Origin: Gamarada debralockiae
Lineage: Eukaryota > Ascomycota > Leotiomycetes > Helotiales > Hyphodiscaceae
Assembly (NCBI GenBank): GCA_002803225.1
Contig: NXFV01002016.1
Span: 1-64,000, forward strand
Length of the DNA stretch: 64,000 nt
Direction of reading: 5' to 3'
This document shows, piece by piece, positions 46,253 to 58,253 of this stretch (position 1 is its first letter; every line of letters starts with the position of its first letter). Under the pieces are notes generated by a model. The model saw only the letters and a program-made list of their open reading frames with translations. It had not been told where the DNA came from and made no database searches. A program made the position numbers and the translations under genes.

Positions 46253-47151
46253 CTAACCTTCAGGCGTCATCTTCAGCAAATTGCTACTTGCAATTTCCTC
46301 CGCTCGTTCCTTCACCTCCTCAACGTCCCAATTAACCCAGACGTATTTACCTTTAAGGAACGCCGCCTCAAGTCTCGCCGACCAGACCATGAAATTCCCC
46401 GGGAGGGAGACTGCACCAGCATCAGCAGTCACCCAACCCTATCAAAACAACTCATTCACCATCACCCAGAGCCTTCACTCCACTCTTAAGGTTCATATCC
46501 GTCCCCACAATACCCGGCTGTATATTCACCACCCTGGGACCCGGATTCTCCATCTGCAAAGAATTGAACAACATCACGCCCGCAGCTTTCGAAACCGCGT
46601 AGGAAGAGAACTTCGCTATGGAGATATAGCTTATGAACGAGGAGACGTTTATGATGATTGAATTAGGGACAGAGGAGCGCAGGAATGCTGACGCGACGAT
46701 GAGGCTGCCTTTTACGTCCACTTCGATGGATCGCATCCAAACATCCGGATCGGCGTCTAAGATTAGAGGGTCGATGGTGCCGTAGCCTGCGTTGTTGAGG
46801 AGGACATCGATCTTTCCTGCGTGAGCGACGAAGGAGGAAAACGCTGCGTCGATTTGGGCTTTATTGGTGACATCCGCAACAAGGGGCTGGATTTTGACTG
46901 AAGTGAAGAGAGATTCGACGTGTGCCTTTGTTGCGAGAAGGCTCGACTCAGTGCGGCCGATGATAGCGATGTTTGGTGCGCCAGCCTCTGCGAAGGATTG
47001 CGCTGTTCATGCTCCGACGCCCGATCCTCCTCCTGTGATTAAGATATTCTTTCCTTTTTGCCGAGAGAGAGGGCCTGGAGAAACTGATTGCTAGGTAGCT
47101 TGTGTTATGCCAGACTTTAGCGAAAGATGGGAATGGGGCTGTTGTTGACAT
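46253..47151 (-). pseudogene. short-chain dehydrogenase/reductase (SDR), disrupted
   Basis: The full SDR layout is visible: N-terminal lead ending RPSLSAK, cofactor loop ITGGGSGVGA, LLNNAG, and the catalytic region (INVSSF, YAVSKAA) at the expected spacing. After an intron (GTGAAT...GCAG) comes the usual C-terminal VWVNWDVEEVKERAEEI block. Two faults break it. One extra base in the A/T run at 47055-47059 shifts the frame before the cofactor loop, and a TGA at 47007-47009 follows the loop. The last TAG (46253-46255) may itself replace a Trp, since a typical PF..G ending follows. Intact relatives are NAD(P)-dependent oxidoreductases. The rest of the frame is clean, so loss looks recent or is partly sequence error. 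Confidence 0.8.
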
Positions 47152-47837
47152 GTTGATTCTTGGTGGTCTAAATAGCAATCCTTGAGATTGAGAGTTAGTG
47201 TTAGTCAAGTGATAGGCTGATTTGCTGTTGATCATGCTGGGAAATTTGCAGTCTTGCGCTGTGATGAATGATTTGTAGTGCTCTATACTTGCTGTTGCAA
47301 AACAAGGTGAGAGAGTGAGAATCCGCTGAGAGAGAACAGTGTTAAAGATGGACGATGAAAAATCACCGTATCAAGATGAGAAAATTCTTGGGTTATTTTC
47401 TTTCCCAACACTTCGAAGCTATTCACAAAATTCTGCCCGGAGAGAGATGACCAACGAGATTTGGTTCGCTACCCCCTGGCCCTCATTCGCTCGCTGGCGC
47501 ACATTACCTCACTTGGCATGATTGGTCAGTACCTTCTTTCAGGGGACTCCATGAAGTGAATATCATTGAAGGAAATAGAATAATTATTCACTGAATCCCT
47601 CTCGGAAGTTGTGAACGGAGCTATTTTGTAAATCTTCATGTCTTGTAATCATGGGCAGAACACCACCAAGTAATCCACCTTTCATTTGTACCCGATACAA
47701 TAAGACGTTCGAGAAGAGTAAGCACTTACGACTCGCACAGTTTCTCGAGTTCTCGCTGAAACAATTCAGAGTCAACACATAAAAGACATGGCTACTATTG
47801 CCTCTCAAGATAAGCTAGCTAGCGGGTTTCTCGAAAG
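47152..47837. other. intergenic, no gene seen
   Basis: About 690 bases between two divergent pseudogenes. No coding frame of note; the former promoters of the SDR and the zinc-cluster gene would lie here. Confidence 0.45.
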
Positions 47838-49317
47838 TGCTTATGTACGGCCTGCAGGAAAGTAAAAACTCGCTGCGATTCAAAATTCCCGCAGCGTTCG
47901 ACATGTGAGACGACACATGTCTCTTGCTAGTACTTGGAGGACAACATTGCGGAGTAAAAATATCACGCCATCTACTCCGAGCTCTCCTACAACTACTTCT
48001 GGCGATGTAGGACTTAGAAGCGATCTTCCTGGGCTTCCAGATGGGCCTCCACTAAGCATAAAATCTCCTTCTGAGTTGTTGCCGGGCTCAAGTCTTATTG
48101 AAGGCGCTGAAGAATTTTCATCATACGATTCACGGGGGCCTGCAAGATGCTTCACTGGTCTTCTCGAACTTGAATCAATAGTAAATCCCTTCGACTGGAG
48201 TTTAGAAGCGACTACGTGGCTCACTGCAGCGCCTTCGCTCGAAGCAACCTTCCAGGTACTGTACCTTTCCCGATGACCAGACAATCGATTCAGGGGTCTT
48301 CACGCGACATTCTATGTTCCATTCCGTCATCTTTATCAAATCGCGATACGTCGAGGTTACTCGCACCCAGAGCCATGAACAAGACGGGTACTCAAATGAA
48401 TACTCTATTCCTCACTCGAATCCTCGGATCTTTTCCAATAATGATGATGCGAAAAGAGACGTTTCCCCCCTTTATTCACCCACTTTCCCCTTTGGGATCC
48501 TCAAACCATGGAAATACTTTCCCGTAGGGGTTGGTAAATGGTATGAGCATAGCGCAGATGTTCGTGAATCACACAAAGGAAACAACCAAGTTCATGTGGA
48601 GAACAATAAGGGCAAGAGAGGCTGTGATTTGAAGTACGTCACTGAGATAGACACTCGAGCTCAATGAACGAATGAGAGTCGCTGACTTCCAGCTCAGTAC
48701 CCGAATTTCAACGACTGGGAGCTACTGGCTTCAGTGCAGGCTCTCATGATATGCGCACTTATGCGGGTGGTTGAGGGTCCAATGGAAAGCAATGACTTTG
48801 ACATGCCTCTTGATGTCGCTCAATGCGTATCCTCATCGCTATCAGACAGAATCGGCGGAGACGAATTAAGGAAGCTCCTAGCGGTGATCAACAAGACTGG
48901 AAGGAGTGGATATTCCATGAATCTCGGAAGCGGTTCGTATTCCTGCGTAAGACACCAAAACTGCAACGGCTAACAACAATTGAATAATTGATCCAGTTCG
49001 TAACACTTGCCAGAATCCTCAATATACTGATCGATATCGGAAGCGCAATCAGTTGCACTCCTCTAGCCGGCTTCGCAGTTTTCCCGTTGCCTGCCAAAAA
49101 GGATCTTTAGGAAGCATCGAATGCAGCAGCTTAGAGAACAGAATTTGTTGCGGGGCTGCGAGAAAGAGAGTCGTTTGGGTTGGCAACTGATGGACAGCTG
49201 ATGAGGTTACGGTTCGAGTATGGGATGATGAACGTAGCTCCTGCTAATTGGGAGGAGTGGTATGCTGGGATCGATTCGTTCGGCATTTTGGTTATGATCG
49301 CTGCCTCACTTTTATGA
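47838..49317 (+). pseudogene. Zn2Cys6 transcription factor, decayed
   Basis: A run starting CLCTACRKVKTRCDSKF (47838) looks like half of a Zn(II)2Cys6 cluster, but the second Cys pair is damaged. Pieces in several frames follow: a Ser/Pro-rich linker and a segment ending ESIVNPFDWSL. Then come VQALMICALMRVVEGP and DWKEWIFHESRKRFVFLRK, and, after an intron-like gap, LARILNILIDI and PLPAKKDL. The last block is interrupted by TAG at 49108-49110 and 49132-49134, both at positions where relatives have Trp. It then runs clean through GLATDGQLMRLRFEYGMM and NWEEWYAGIDSFGILVM to TGA at 49317. This order fits one fungal regulator family. It cannot be functional as read. Confidence 0.75.
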
Positions 49318-49577
49318 GGTGGTAGAGCCCGCAGAACCATAGAGCTCCGCCATTGTTCTGCTTTCAACGGCCAACCTTCATCGCCTTAACCAGCTCCAAC
49401 AAAGATACTTCGTCTTGCTAAGGATTCGTTCGACATTCAAATTTGAGGGTTCGACTGCTCTATCCAGAATGCCGTGATTGCAGGCACGACAAGCAGACAG
49501 AGGCTGGGTAGTGATTCGTCCACAGTCATGAATTCGGCTTTTGGGTTGGAAGGAGAACTGGGAAGCAGGTCAGCACA

Positions 49578-50219
49578 ATGCTTGGGAGGGAAGAATCCCC
49601 TCTAGTACCACAGGAACTTCCTACGATGGTCACTAAGTTTCCCATTCCCTCAGTCACAACAGCACAGCACTCAATGTCCACCGTGAATCGCACTGAAAGC
49701 TCACGGGTGCTTAATGAAACTGCATCGCGAGTAGCGGCGGACTCCAATCCACGCTCTGGGGTAACGTTACCCCTACAGTCAGAAGTAACAAATGTTACAA
49801 AGCGATGCAAGTAAGATCACAACGACGCAGGAGTCATACACTCCTTGTCGCGACTCGCGACTAGATTTTGAAGACGGGACAATATCGAATGATTGCGGCA
49901 TTGGCCAATATCAAGGAGGAGGCTGTGTTCACTCAGTCCTAGCCTCTCAGTCCCACGATCTTTCGAACCCGAAAACCTTGCCATTGGCTACAGAACGCCA
50001 CGCTCGCATGTGGTAGTAGCGGCGTGATACGGGGGTTTCGTCTAATAACCAAAGCAGGAGTGATTGTTTCGTGCCTAAATCTTTCCCATGGCAGTTTCGC
50101 GACCCCTTGTTTCGTGGAACGAGGAATCTTGTCCCAATTGGGAACAATGCCACACAGCCAATTTTAGACGGGACGAACTCCGTCAATGCTTGGACTATCC
50201 CTGGCTTTCTTGATGAGTG
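49578..50219 (+). pseudogene. possible remnant of another gene, unknown family
   Basis: Three plus-strand pieces have protein-like composition. One is 49578-49814 (Ser/Thr/Val-rich, ends at a GTAAGA donor-like site). One is in 49820-50016, and one ends RNLVPIGNNATQPILDGTNS near 50180 with stop at 50217-50219. They might be exons of one decayed gene. No family or start could be fixed. Confidence 0.22.
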
Positions 50220-50903
50220 AACTGTTGATCAAAGCGGCACTGCTGATGTTTATCATGGTTTGGAGGAACTTCCTGCAGTGACAACGGAGAGGGTGGATCG
50301 TCCAATGACTGCATTTCTAAAATAGAAAGTGTGCAAAATTTATATATTTAATTGTTTCGAGCTCTGGTATCGGGATGACAACGATAATCTCCTCCTCTAG
50401 CTCCGTATTCTGGCTTGATCTGCTCCAATCGCCTTCCTTGTGTTCTGGTGATGACCCCTTCGCCGCCGGCCTCTGCTCTGCGCAGGTGGTCCAAGTCCCC
50501 TATCCTGACCAGTGTATTCAACGGTTCAATCCAGGAGTAGACGGAAAATTACTAATCGTGGTGATAGCGAATGAATCAAGCCGCTGAAAGGTAGGTAGAC
50601 ATTCTGTATTCTTGGTAAAATGGTTCGATCGTGAAACGGGTATCGTTCGTTCCATTGATGGTGACTTGACTCTTTGTAGTTCTCCCGATTGACCGCTTCG
50701 ACGTAGCTCCCTGTCGATTGGCAACAATCATGGTACTATGCCAATTTTGAGCTTCTCACATAGACTGTGTTGTCGTCCCGAAATCCGTGAGGCCTTGAAA
50801 TCCGTCCCTCCTGCGGCCTAATTAATCCAAAGGGTCCAAGACTAAAGCCTTCTCGAATCCTCAAAGACCATGGTTCTGCAATTTTCATCACACGCCTCAT
50901 TTC
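50220..50903. other. intergenic, no gene seen
   Basis: About 680 bases, no supportable gene; the right end is the 3' flank of the hypothetical gene. Confidence 0.4.
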
Positions 50904-51848
50904 TCATGAATGGGCACTCCTTGGCCTCACATAACTCCTTCCATAAGCCTGCTCCCATTGACTGACAACGTAAGGTGGAGGTGCAGGCATAGGTGGGGAT
51001 CTAGGTGGCGCATCTCGAGAACTAACGGCCCATCCGATACTTCGCGGCCCTCTCGGCATATCCCCAACGCTATCCCAAGTCCATGGCTCCCACCCATCAT
51101 GATCCAGACTATCCACAGTCATCATTGCCTGATGCAACGTCTCCAATTCTCTCACTCGCTGGGGATCTTCCATGCGCCGGTTCTCCTGGCCCACGCCGAC
51201 CGCGGATGGGGATGCCAAAGCTGGCTGCTCAGGAGGTCGATACCAAGCTGGCATCGACCATGGCATATCTTCTTCCCCAAGACGAAATTGAGACGGTGTT
51301 GGAGGAAGAGGCTGGTTCGTCCGTTCCACAGACAGACTCTGGGTGTTGGTGCGTTCTAATGGCATGCTTTGAGTGTGCTGTATAGGAGCAACATGAGGGA
51401 TGTAGTTCACGGTGAGCGGGCTGACTGGCTGATTCCGATCCGTAAGGCTCGGGGGAGCGGATGTTCCCCTTTCATGTTGCTCTCTCGTCCTGACTCCCAG
51501 TCTTCGCTGTCGTTGCTGTTGTTGATGCCGAGTTTGGCGCTCTGCTTGGAAATCGTCTCCAGACTCTCCGGGCGCTTCAGGTCCAGGCATCAGAGCCCCC
51601 AAAGTTGCCAGTTGCTGAAGCTCGCCAGGCTGCCGATAATAGTATCCTCCTTCATGCTGTCTTCTCATCCTTTCCTCATGCAACCTTGCCTCCATACGTC
51701 TAGACGTGTACTTTATCCCTGTGGTGTGTGTCCGGTCATCCGGTGAAAACGATACTCCAAACTCGACGCTGAGGAAGATTCCCGGTGGTTGCCACCTCGA
51801 CGACGTCCTGGGAGGACGTTGATGATCCCAATCTGCCATGATGCTCAA
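50904..51848 (-). CDS. hypothetical Pro/Gln/Arg-rich protein
   Basis: A single uninterrupted frame of 314 codons starting at 51848 (or Met at 51836, four codons in). The N-terminal third has a beta-like segment (GIFLSVEFGVSFSPDDRTH), then a charged helix rich in Arg/Glu/Gln. The rest is Pro-rich and disordered with short aromatic motifs (MPWSMPAWYRPPEQP; DGWEPWTWDSVGD). No known domain, signal or membrane segment. Length and absence of stops amid decayed neighbours support a real gene; function unknown. Confidence 0.65.
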   Translation of the reverse strand: MSIMADWDHQRPPRTSSRWQPPGIFLSVEFGVSFSPDDRTHTTGIKYTSRRMEARLHEERMRRQHEGGYYYRQPGELQQLATLGALMPGPEAPGESGDDFQAERQTRHQQQQRQRRLGVRTREQHERGTSAPPSLTDRNQPVSPLTVNYIPHVAPIQHTQSMPLERTNTQSLSVERTNQPLPPTPSQFRLGEEDMPWSMPAWYRPPEQPALASPSAVGVGQENRRMEDPQRVRELETLHQAMMTVDSLDHDGWEPWTWDSVGDMPRGPRSIGWAVSSRDAPPRSPPMPAPPPYVVSQWEQAYGRSYVRPRSAHS

Positions 51849-53489
51849 TACCGTAGTTGTGAATGTTCAAATCAAATGCAAGCGTAAGATCGGAGAGATT
51901 TAGAGATCTTTCAGCAGAGGGGGCGAACGAAGAAGTTTAAGACGACGATTCCGATAGATTGAAGCCCGAACTACGGGTGGGTGACACTGACATAATATTG
52001 GGGTATGCCACGGAGACTACTTCGCCATGAACCCAGGCTTTGTTAGACGCTGTTTTAGTTGGTGTTCGCTGGAAGCGGAGGCTTGGGAACGAAGGATCAG
52101 GCTTCTTGGGGCTGTGCAACTACCCGTGTCGGCAAAACGAAGCCCATGCGCGCGCGGTCTACAACGCAAGGTGGAGATTAATCCCTTCAAACAGACATGG
52201 GCTCGGTCAGTCGGCGATACAGCAATAAAGAGTATAATGAGTCCTCTTCGTATTTCGTATATCTCATCATATCAAGACCGACCCTGCTCTTGCACAGTCA
52301 GCGGATTCGATCGTCTTGTACCAAAAGGATCTCCTCCGATATGAACATTTCGTCGCGATAACTTAGGAAACGCCACGCCCGAGCGATCTTCAATCTTTTT
52401 TTAAACTCTAGGAAATCATGGTCAATGCAAATGGTCAAGCTTAGGATCTCACTTCCCAGTCTTCCTATCTTCCATTTTTCGATTTTATGTAAAAGAACAT
52501 TCTATTCAGGAGCTCACAAGCCTCAGGTACATAAGATATATGTCCTGAATAGCTGGTCAGATCTCTGGCTGAGTACGTATCTGTGGCGAGGAAATGGCTG
52601 CGGATGATATGTGTGGCTTGGGCTTCCAGAACAGCATCAATTGTTATTGATTATGGGCAAAGCCCAGCGGTAAGTGTTTGACGCCCATTCAAAGGCCACC
52701 TGTTGTGTTAATTCGAAAATAAGATTCGATCCTTCACACCCTTCAGTTGATTCCAATTCTGAGGAACAGATCCCTGGGAAGTCGGAAATCCGAGTGTTCA
52801 CTCCTATTGATCGTTGGACGCATTTTGCTCTCCAAAAACCCCTTTCTTGATCATTGAAAAAGTCAGAGTGATTAATGTCTTATTCCAATTAATGCAGTAG
52901 TTGCTTGGCCTTTGAGTGTTGGGTTTGGAATCATAGTCATGCTTTCCGAATATTGCACGTATTGGTATGAGTCGTTTGTCAGACTCCGCTTCCTCTCCCT
53001 AGATCCCACTAGCGAATACGTCCGCAACAGTGGGGTGCGAAACCGCAGGGGGATTGTCCTTGAATGGGAATCCTCCAACTCCTCATTGCTCTTCAGTGGA
53101 CAAAGTCTTCCGATCTATGTCCAAGGCAGTTTCAGTCTGCACCCCAAGCATTCGCAAGCAAGGTACTCTACAAAGCCGTAGCGAGCGGAGGCCATTATGA
53201 TTCCTTGATTTTGATTCCACGTCCAATTTCCCCTTCATCCAGTGGATGTATCTCCCGAGATCTACTTCCCGTGGGAAGCCAGTTAGGACTTTACAATGCA
53301 CTCTGATGCAAAAGCACGAAGAAATAGCGAATGAAAGACCAACATCCGTGGATTCAGAATCATCATCCACAATCCTCCTCATCCCATAGCCAGTGCTTCC
53401 CAGATCTACATCCCAGAACAAGTCAGTAAACTTTTCGACATCTCCTAAGACGACCGGATGATCACTGATAAGAAAGTTACTTACACCAA
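51849..53489. other. intergenic, no gene seen
   Basis: About 1.6 kb. Plus-strand frames at 52027-52344 and 52912-53306 have no domain. The right part (53083-53490, minus) may include a diverged 3' end of the WD40 pseudogene. No intact gene. Confidence 0.4.
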
Positions 53490-55120
53490 GGGCGACGTTT
53501 CCTCCGCCAAAGAAGACAGTAGCAATCCTTCCGCCGACATACCCAACTTTCCAAACAGCATCAATGGTGACTAATTCCTTCAACAGCTCTCCACTTTCAC
53601 CATTCCATTCCTTCACTCTTCCATCCGAGCCTCCTCTCACAGTCTTCGATCTCACGCATTGCATAATTGTGACGGAGTTCTCATGCGCACCCATCCTTCG
53701 AAGCTCAGAAAGTTTTTCATCGACCAGATCCGCAAATGCCCGCTCGAGTCTCTAGTACGAAGTTTATCAGGCAGGATTTGAGGGCTGGCCCCTGAACTCG
53801 AACAGCCTCCTAGGACGGCTAGACGTGCACTGTAAGCCATCAGTTGGCTGCCACTATCGAGGGAGGAGATCATACTCAGATTCCGGATCCTAAACCCTAG
53901 CAGTTGTGTCCAAACTCCCCGTCACGATTCTCGTACCGTCAAAAGCAACGCTGTAGAAGATCGGGGGGTTCGGTAATCATTTAATCCGTTTGATAGATTC
54001 TGCAGCTAAGACATGATTCATGAGTCCCAGCTCACGAAACAGTCCCGAAAGGGAGATATTCCAGTCCCCCAATAACTCGCGAGTAGATCTGACTCTCATG
54101 CCCTTTCAGAACATGAAGACACTGCTTCCTCTCCAGACTCCAAACTCTATCATCGCAATCATAACTCGCAGAAGCAACGACATCGCCATGGACAGCAAAG
54201 CTGTGCATGCTTCTCAGTATGGCTCTCCAACACACCCTCGCCCTCACCAGTCTCAACGTCCCAGATCCTTAACGTCGTGTCTCTCGAACTGGAGAGTACT
54301 GACGCTGCCGAAAGTGCTTTCATGCAGCGAACAGTCCCTCGGACAAGATCACCCGAGTCGTGGCCATGCAAGGCTGCGGTTTGTTGCCTGTGTTCAAGTT
54401 AGAGCCAATGGCATTCGACAATGCTAATACAACCAACAGACTTCCCACAACCGCGGGAACTTCTGGAACTTTCTTAATATGGACAAAAGAAATTTACAGC
54501 ACTATCGCTCCCTTGATGTCAGCGATTCAGAGCAAGTTCTACAAAAGAAGGCGTTGGATTTGGGTACAATGAGATACGACCTGACTGGTCTTGAATCACT
54601 CACTAACGCTGAGCATTCACAGGATAGAACTACTCGATGAACAACGCACCACAGTTGCCAACAATTCCACTGCGAATCCAACTCGGACCTCCGACCTAAC
54701 AACCCATCAAGACCCAACCCACCCCAATGACACCTCTCAATATCATTCCTCAAAATACCCTCCAGCCCATTAAAAATACACACACTAAAGGAAATCCGAC
54801 TTACGGACTTCTCAAATCTCACACACCCAACACCCCATCAACACTCCATCAACACCACCAGCAACTACCCCACTCATCACCCCACGCATCCAAAGCCCAA
54901 ACCCCGTTCTCGCTCGCTCTCACAACCCTCATATGCACACCTTCATAGTCCAACACATACAGATTTCCATTGTTGAGCCCAACTACAATATATTTGTTGC
55001 TGAGGTGCATGCATGTCACTACTCGCTGCTTCGACAAAACAGTAAAAGATAGAAATGTGTGGTTGGTGACGTCGTAGGAGTGAGAGATGGAAGTTCCGCC
55101 ATTGTAGAGTAGAAGAGAAG
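53490..55120 (-). pseudogene. WD40-repeat (Cdc4/Fbw7-like) protein, multiply frameshifted
   Basis: Consecutive WD40 blades can be read leftward, but in changing frames: VVGLNNGNLYVLDYEGVH, then GVLGV-stop-DLRSP (TGA at 54819-54821 where Trp is expected), then SSRDTTLRIWDVETGE. After these come VVASASYDCDDRVWSLERKQ, FDGTRIVTGSLDTTARV-stop (TAG at 53890-53892, again for Trp), and finally SDGRVKEWNGESGELLKELV. The blade order matches the C-terminal propeller of fungal SCF adaptors of the Cdc4/Pop1 kind. No F-box was found upstream. At least three frameshifts plus two Trp-to-stop changes make it a pseudogene. End points are approximate. Confidence 0.8.
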
Positions 55121-55572
55121 AGGATGGGGATCCTTAAAGGAATACTGGGAGGGGGTGTGATAGATAGGTTTTGACGGGTCAGGCACTTGCTACTTGCTTG
55201 ATGGCACACTGAGAAATGTTAGCTTCTGGATTAGGCAACCGAACCTTCTGATGTGCAGGGGCGGTGCTAGTGTAGCCTTGCCCACGACGCTGTCTTATGT
55301 ACTAAAACTATTCAAACCCATGTCAAAGAAGCCCTGGAATTGATTGGGACACCAAGAATCCGCCGTTACTGATCTTAAAGCTTCTTGCATATAAAATAGA
55401 AGTAGCACAATTAAAAGTCTATCATATTCGTACATAGGAATCGTGCAAAAGAAAATGAACCACCGAAATCCAGGTCCTGGAAGACTGCCGTCAGACCAAG
55501 AGGTAAGGAAAAAAGAAAAGAGTCTACTTAAACAAATCTAGCTCCCATCTATGTGCGGAATCGAAATCGAAC
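55121..55572. other. intergenic, no gene seen
   Basis: 450 bases between the WD40 pseudogene and the RTA1-like gene; no feature. Confidence 0.45.
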
Positions 55573-56779
55573 TCATCTGCTCAGCACCTCTGGTACCGCC
55601 ACACCCTTCCCCTTCTCAACATCATCCTTCGTCTCCTTCGGCCCCTCAATTCTCCCTTCGTCGTGCGTATCCCAGAATCTCCTCTCCATATTCCTCCCCT
55701 TCAGCATCCCCGCTAAATCAAACGGATCAACAACCGTAACATACCACGGCCTTTTATCTTCATAGCCCGGTCCCTCAATCTCCGTAACCCCATCTTCGCC
55801 CAAATAAATTCTGTTATTCCGCGGCAGAAATCGCATAGGGTGCCTGGCGTTCAGGAGGAAGGTGTTGATAATCATGAGCGTCGCTTCGAAGACCCAGAAG
55901 AACCATTCGTACCTCAAGATGGGCGACAGTGTATCAGGGTTGATTTGCTCGTTGAAGTGGATGCTGGCCGTAGTGAAGTATTCAATCGTCCTATAAATCG
56001 TCCTGGTACCAATCAACGCCGATGAGCAATACAGCGTAATGAGTGCGGCCTTCAAATTCGTCGGCAGGATTCCGGCTTTCTTGCATTTGTAATGGAAATA
56101 CGCGGCCAGCATGACGAAGGAGGCTAGGACGCCAAGTTGGATGATGAGCGCGGATTTCAAGAGTGCGCGCCCGATGCTTTGTTTGGCTGATGTTAGGGAC
56201 GAGTTTGCGGAGTAGGCGGCGCCGTTGCCGTTTAGGGCTTCGACGACGCTGGAGATGGCGCCGAAGGTGGTGAGGACCCGGCCGGGGTGGATGGGGGAGT
56301 GGTAGGGGACGTAGTAGAGGATTCGCGAGAGGATAAAGTAGTTTGCTAGTTCGTAGAGGGGACTGAGTGGCAAATTAGTTTGGGGACGGGGGGAGGTGAA
56401 GCAAGGTGCTTACGGCGCGGCGTAGAGCATGACGAGACTGGAGATGAAGATGTTGAGATTCGAGTAGTGGAATGCTCCGACTTCACGGAGAGTGTAGCCG
56501 GCGACGAAGATCAGGGCTGCCCATGGGAAGACGCCTGTTACTTTCCAACATTTGTAGTGGCTACCCAGTCGTTAGGATGGTTGGTGGAGGGTTGGGGAAG
56601 GTTGCTTACATGCATTGCCAGATGTGAATCGCCATCGAGACTGCAAACAAGAAGGCCAAGACAACCGGCGCTCCTTTATTGGGAGCATAGATCCACAAAC
56701 TTCCATCAACTTCGGGGTAGTCAGCAACTCGAACTGTTTGTAATGGAGGTTTGTACACACCGTATTTGCCATTCTCCAT
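55573..56779 (-). CDS. RTA1-like (lipid-translocating exporter family) membrane protein
   Basis: Three exons (56779-56610, 56560-56414, 56362-55573) with introns of 49 and 51 bp give 368 residues. About seven hydrophobic segments span the protein. Family landmarks are YAPNKGAPVVLAFLFAVSM, GYTLREVGAF, APPLYELANYFILSRILYYV, the FGAISSVVEALNGNGA segment and RTIYRTIEYF. RTA1/RSB1-like proteins sit in the plasma membrane and are tied to resistance to lipid-active drugs and sphingoid base export. The soluble C-terminus is charged. The start at 56779 gives the short N-terminus usual for the family; a longer in-frame upstream stretch has no family match. Confidence 0.92.
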
Positions 56780-58253
56780 TCTGTCTTTGATGTGCAACTG
56801 CACTGCGATGGACTCTTTAATGATGTCTAAGTTTCTAGAGGAGAGGAAATGTCGCGTCGTTTTATTTGAGAATCGAAGCAAGAAAGGGATAGTGAGGATA
56901 CGCTGACTTCCAGATTCGCTGTGCGTAGAGAGATACTCATCCATCAAGAAAGACTTCGCGAAATCTTTATACCAAACCTACCCCCACAAATCGCGCAAAC
57001 ATCGAGGCTGTGACAACTATAACATCAAGCCGCTGACACTTCAGCACTCCACTCACAAATCACTCACCAGGAACCCAATCTATCGCCAAACCGCACAAAC
57101 GTTCGGCTCAGATTACTCGTGGAACGAAACCCGAAAATCCCTGCCCAAACTCCGCTTCCTCATTGGATGCCCTTCACAACCTTTTTCTTCCCAACACCGA
57201 CCTCCTCCACACCTAAATATCGAGCTTAAATGAACGTCAGATTCATTTGGGATATGAGGGTTTCTGCCTAGCATTGCCTCAGTGATCATCGACTTGCTGT
57301 TGTGTACCGTACCTTCGTATGGGACTCAAGACTGGTGATCTTGCTTTCGGCTAGAGCGATCTGTGCTGAGGGTGTTGTGGAGGCTGAGCCTCGTCTGCGA
57401 TCGGGTCACTGGACCTTCGTTGGATATGATTCAAATGTGTCGTCTTATCATTCCTTCGATCAGCTACGGTTTGGAGGACTTTGAAAATTTGTTGTAAGAC
57501 GGGAGGATAGCGAGCCCGAAGATTGCGGTGAAAAGTCTCGGTGAAAGTCTTGGTGAAAGTTCAACTTTAGCAATGCGTGATTGGCCACGATCAGATCATC
57601 GAATTTAATATTGAGGCTATGCTACAGCCATATGGCAGACCCGTAGCCTTAGCAGTGGCATAGAGATGCACACGCACGTTTGAGTAAGGTGTTCTGAGAC
57701 GCTGAAAGATCGATAAAAGGACTGGAGTATCACTTGGATGGTTTCTATCGACGATATGGAACACGTACTAGAATCGGACTGTAATATCAAGAACCCATGC
57801 CCGGCTTGCCAGAGGTTGCTTACGGTGATTATATTTTGATTACAATTTGTCTTCTATGTTCTCTTCCTTCCCAAACTCCTTTGAAATGCGACTAACACCC
57901 CTCTTCATGTCCCCAAGAACGCCGCGCTCAGATTCCCGAGAGGCAATGGCTCAAACCACGCCATCAAATCATAGATCATGTCTCCTCGTACAGTTCTGAC
58001 GGAGCCTCCACTTCTGCAGCGTCGAATTGGGTCATACGGTGGCCCCGTAATGGGAATTAAGCCTCTTCAGACTACCAACCAGGGCCGGCATACAGATTAG
58101 CGAATCCGTTGGTGGGTGGCCTCAACGGTATTCAGGAAGCAGTTACAGCCAACCGATTGCATCCGTTGCGAAATGCCGCCCAGAGGCCAGTAAAGCCAGT
58201 CGACCTCTATATGCAATATGCCCGTGGTCGTCCGCAATTACGTCGAAAGGTGA
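56780..58253. other. intergenic, no gene seen
   Basis: 1.47 kb between the RTA1-like gene's 5' end and the 3' end of the O-fucosyltransferase-like gene. A small frame at 57302-57484 (+) has no support. Nothing else recognised. Confidence 0.45.

Noticed and set aside
45071..47151. A metabolic gene cluster built of the dehalogenase and SDR
   Set aside because: The SDR is broken, and there is no transporter or core biosynthetic enzyme next to them.
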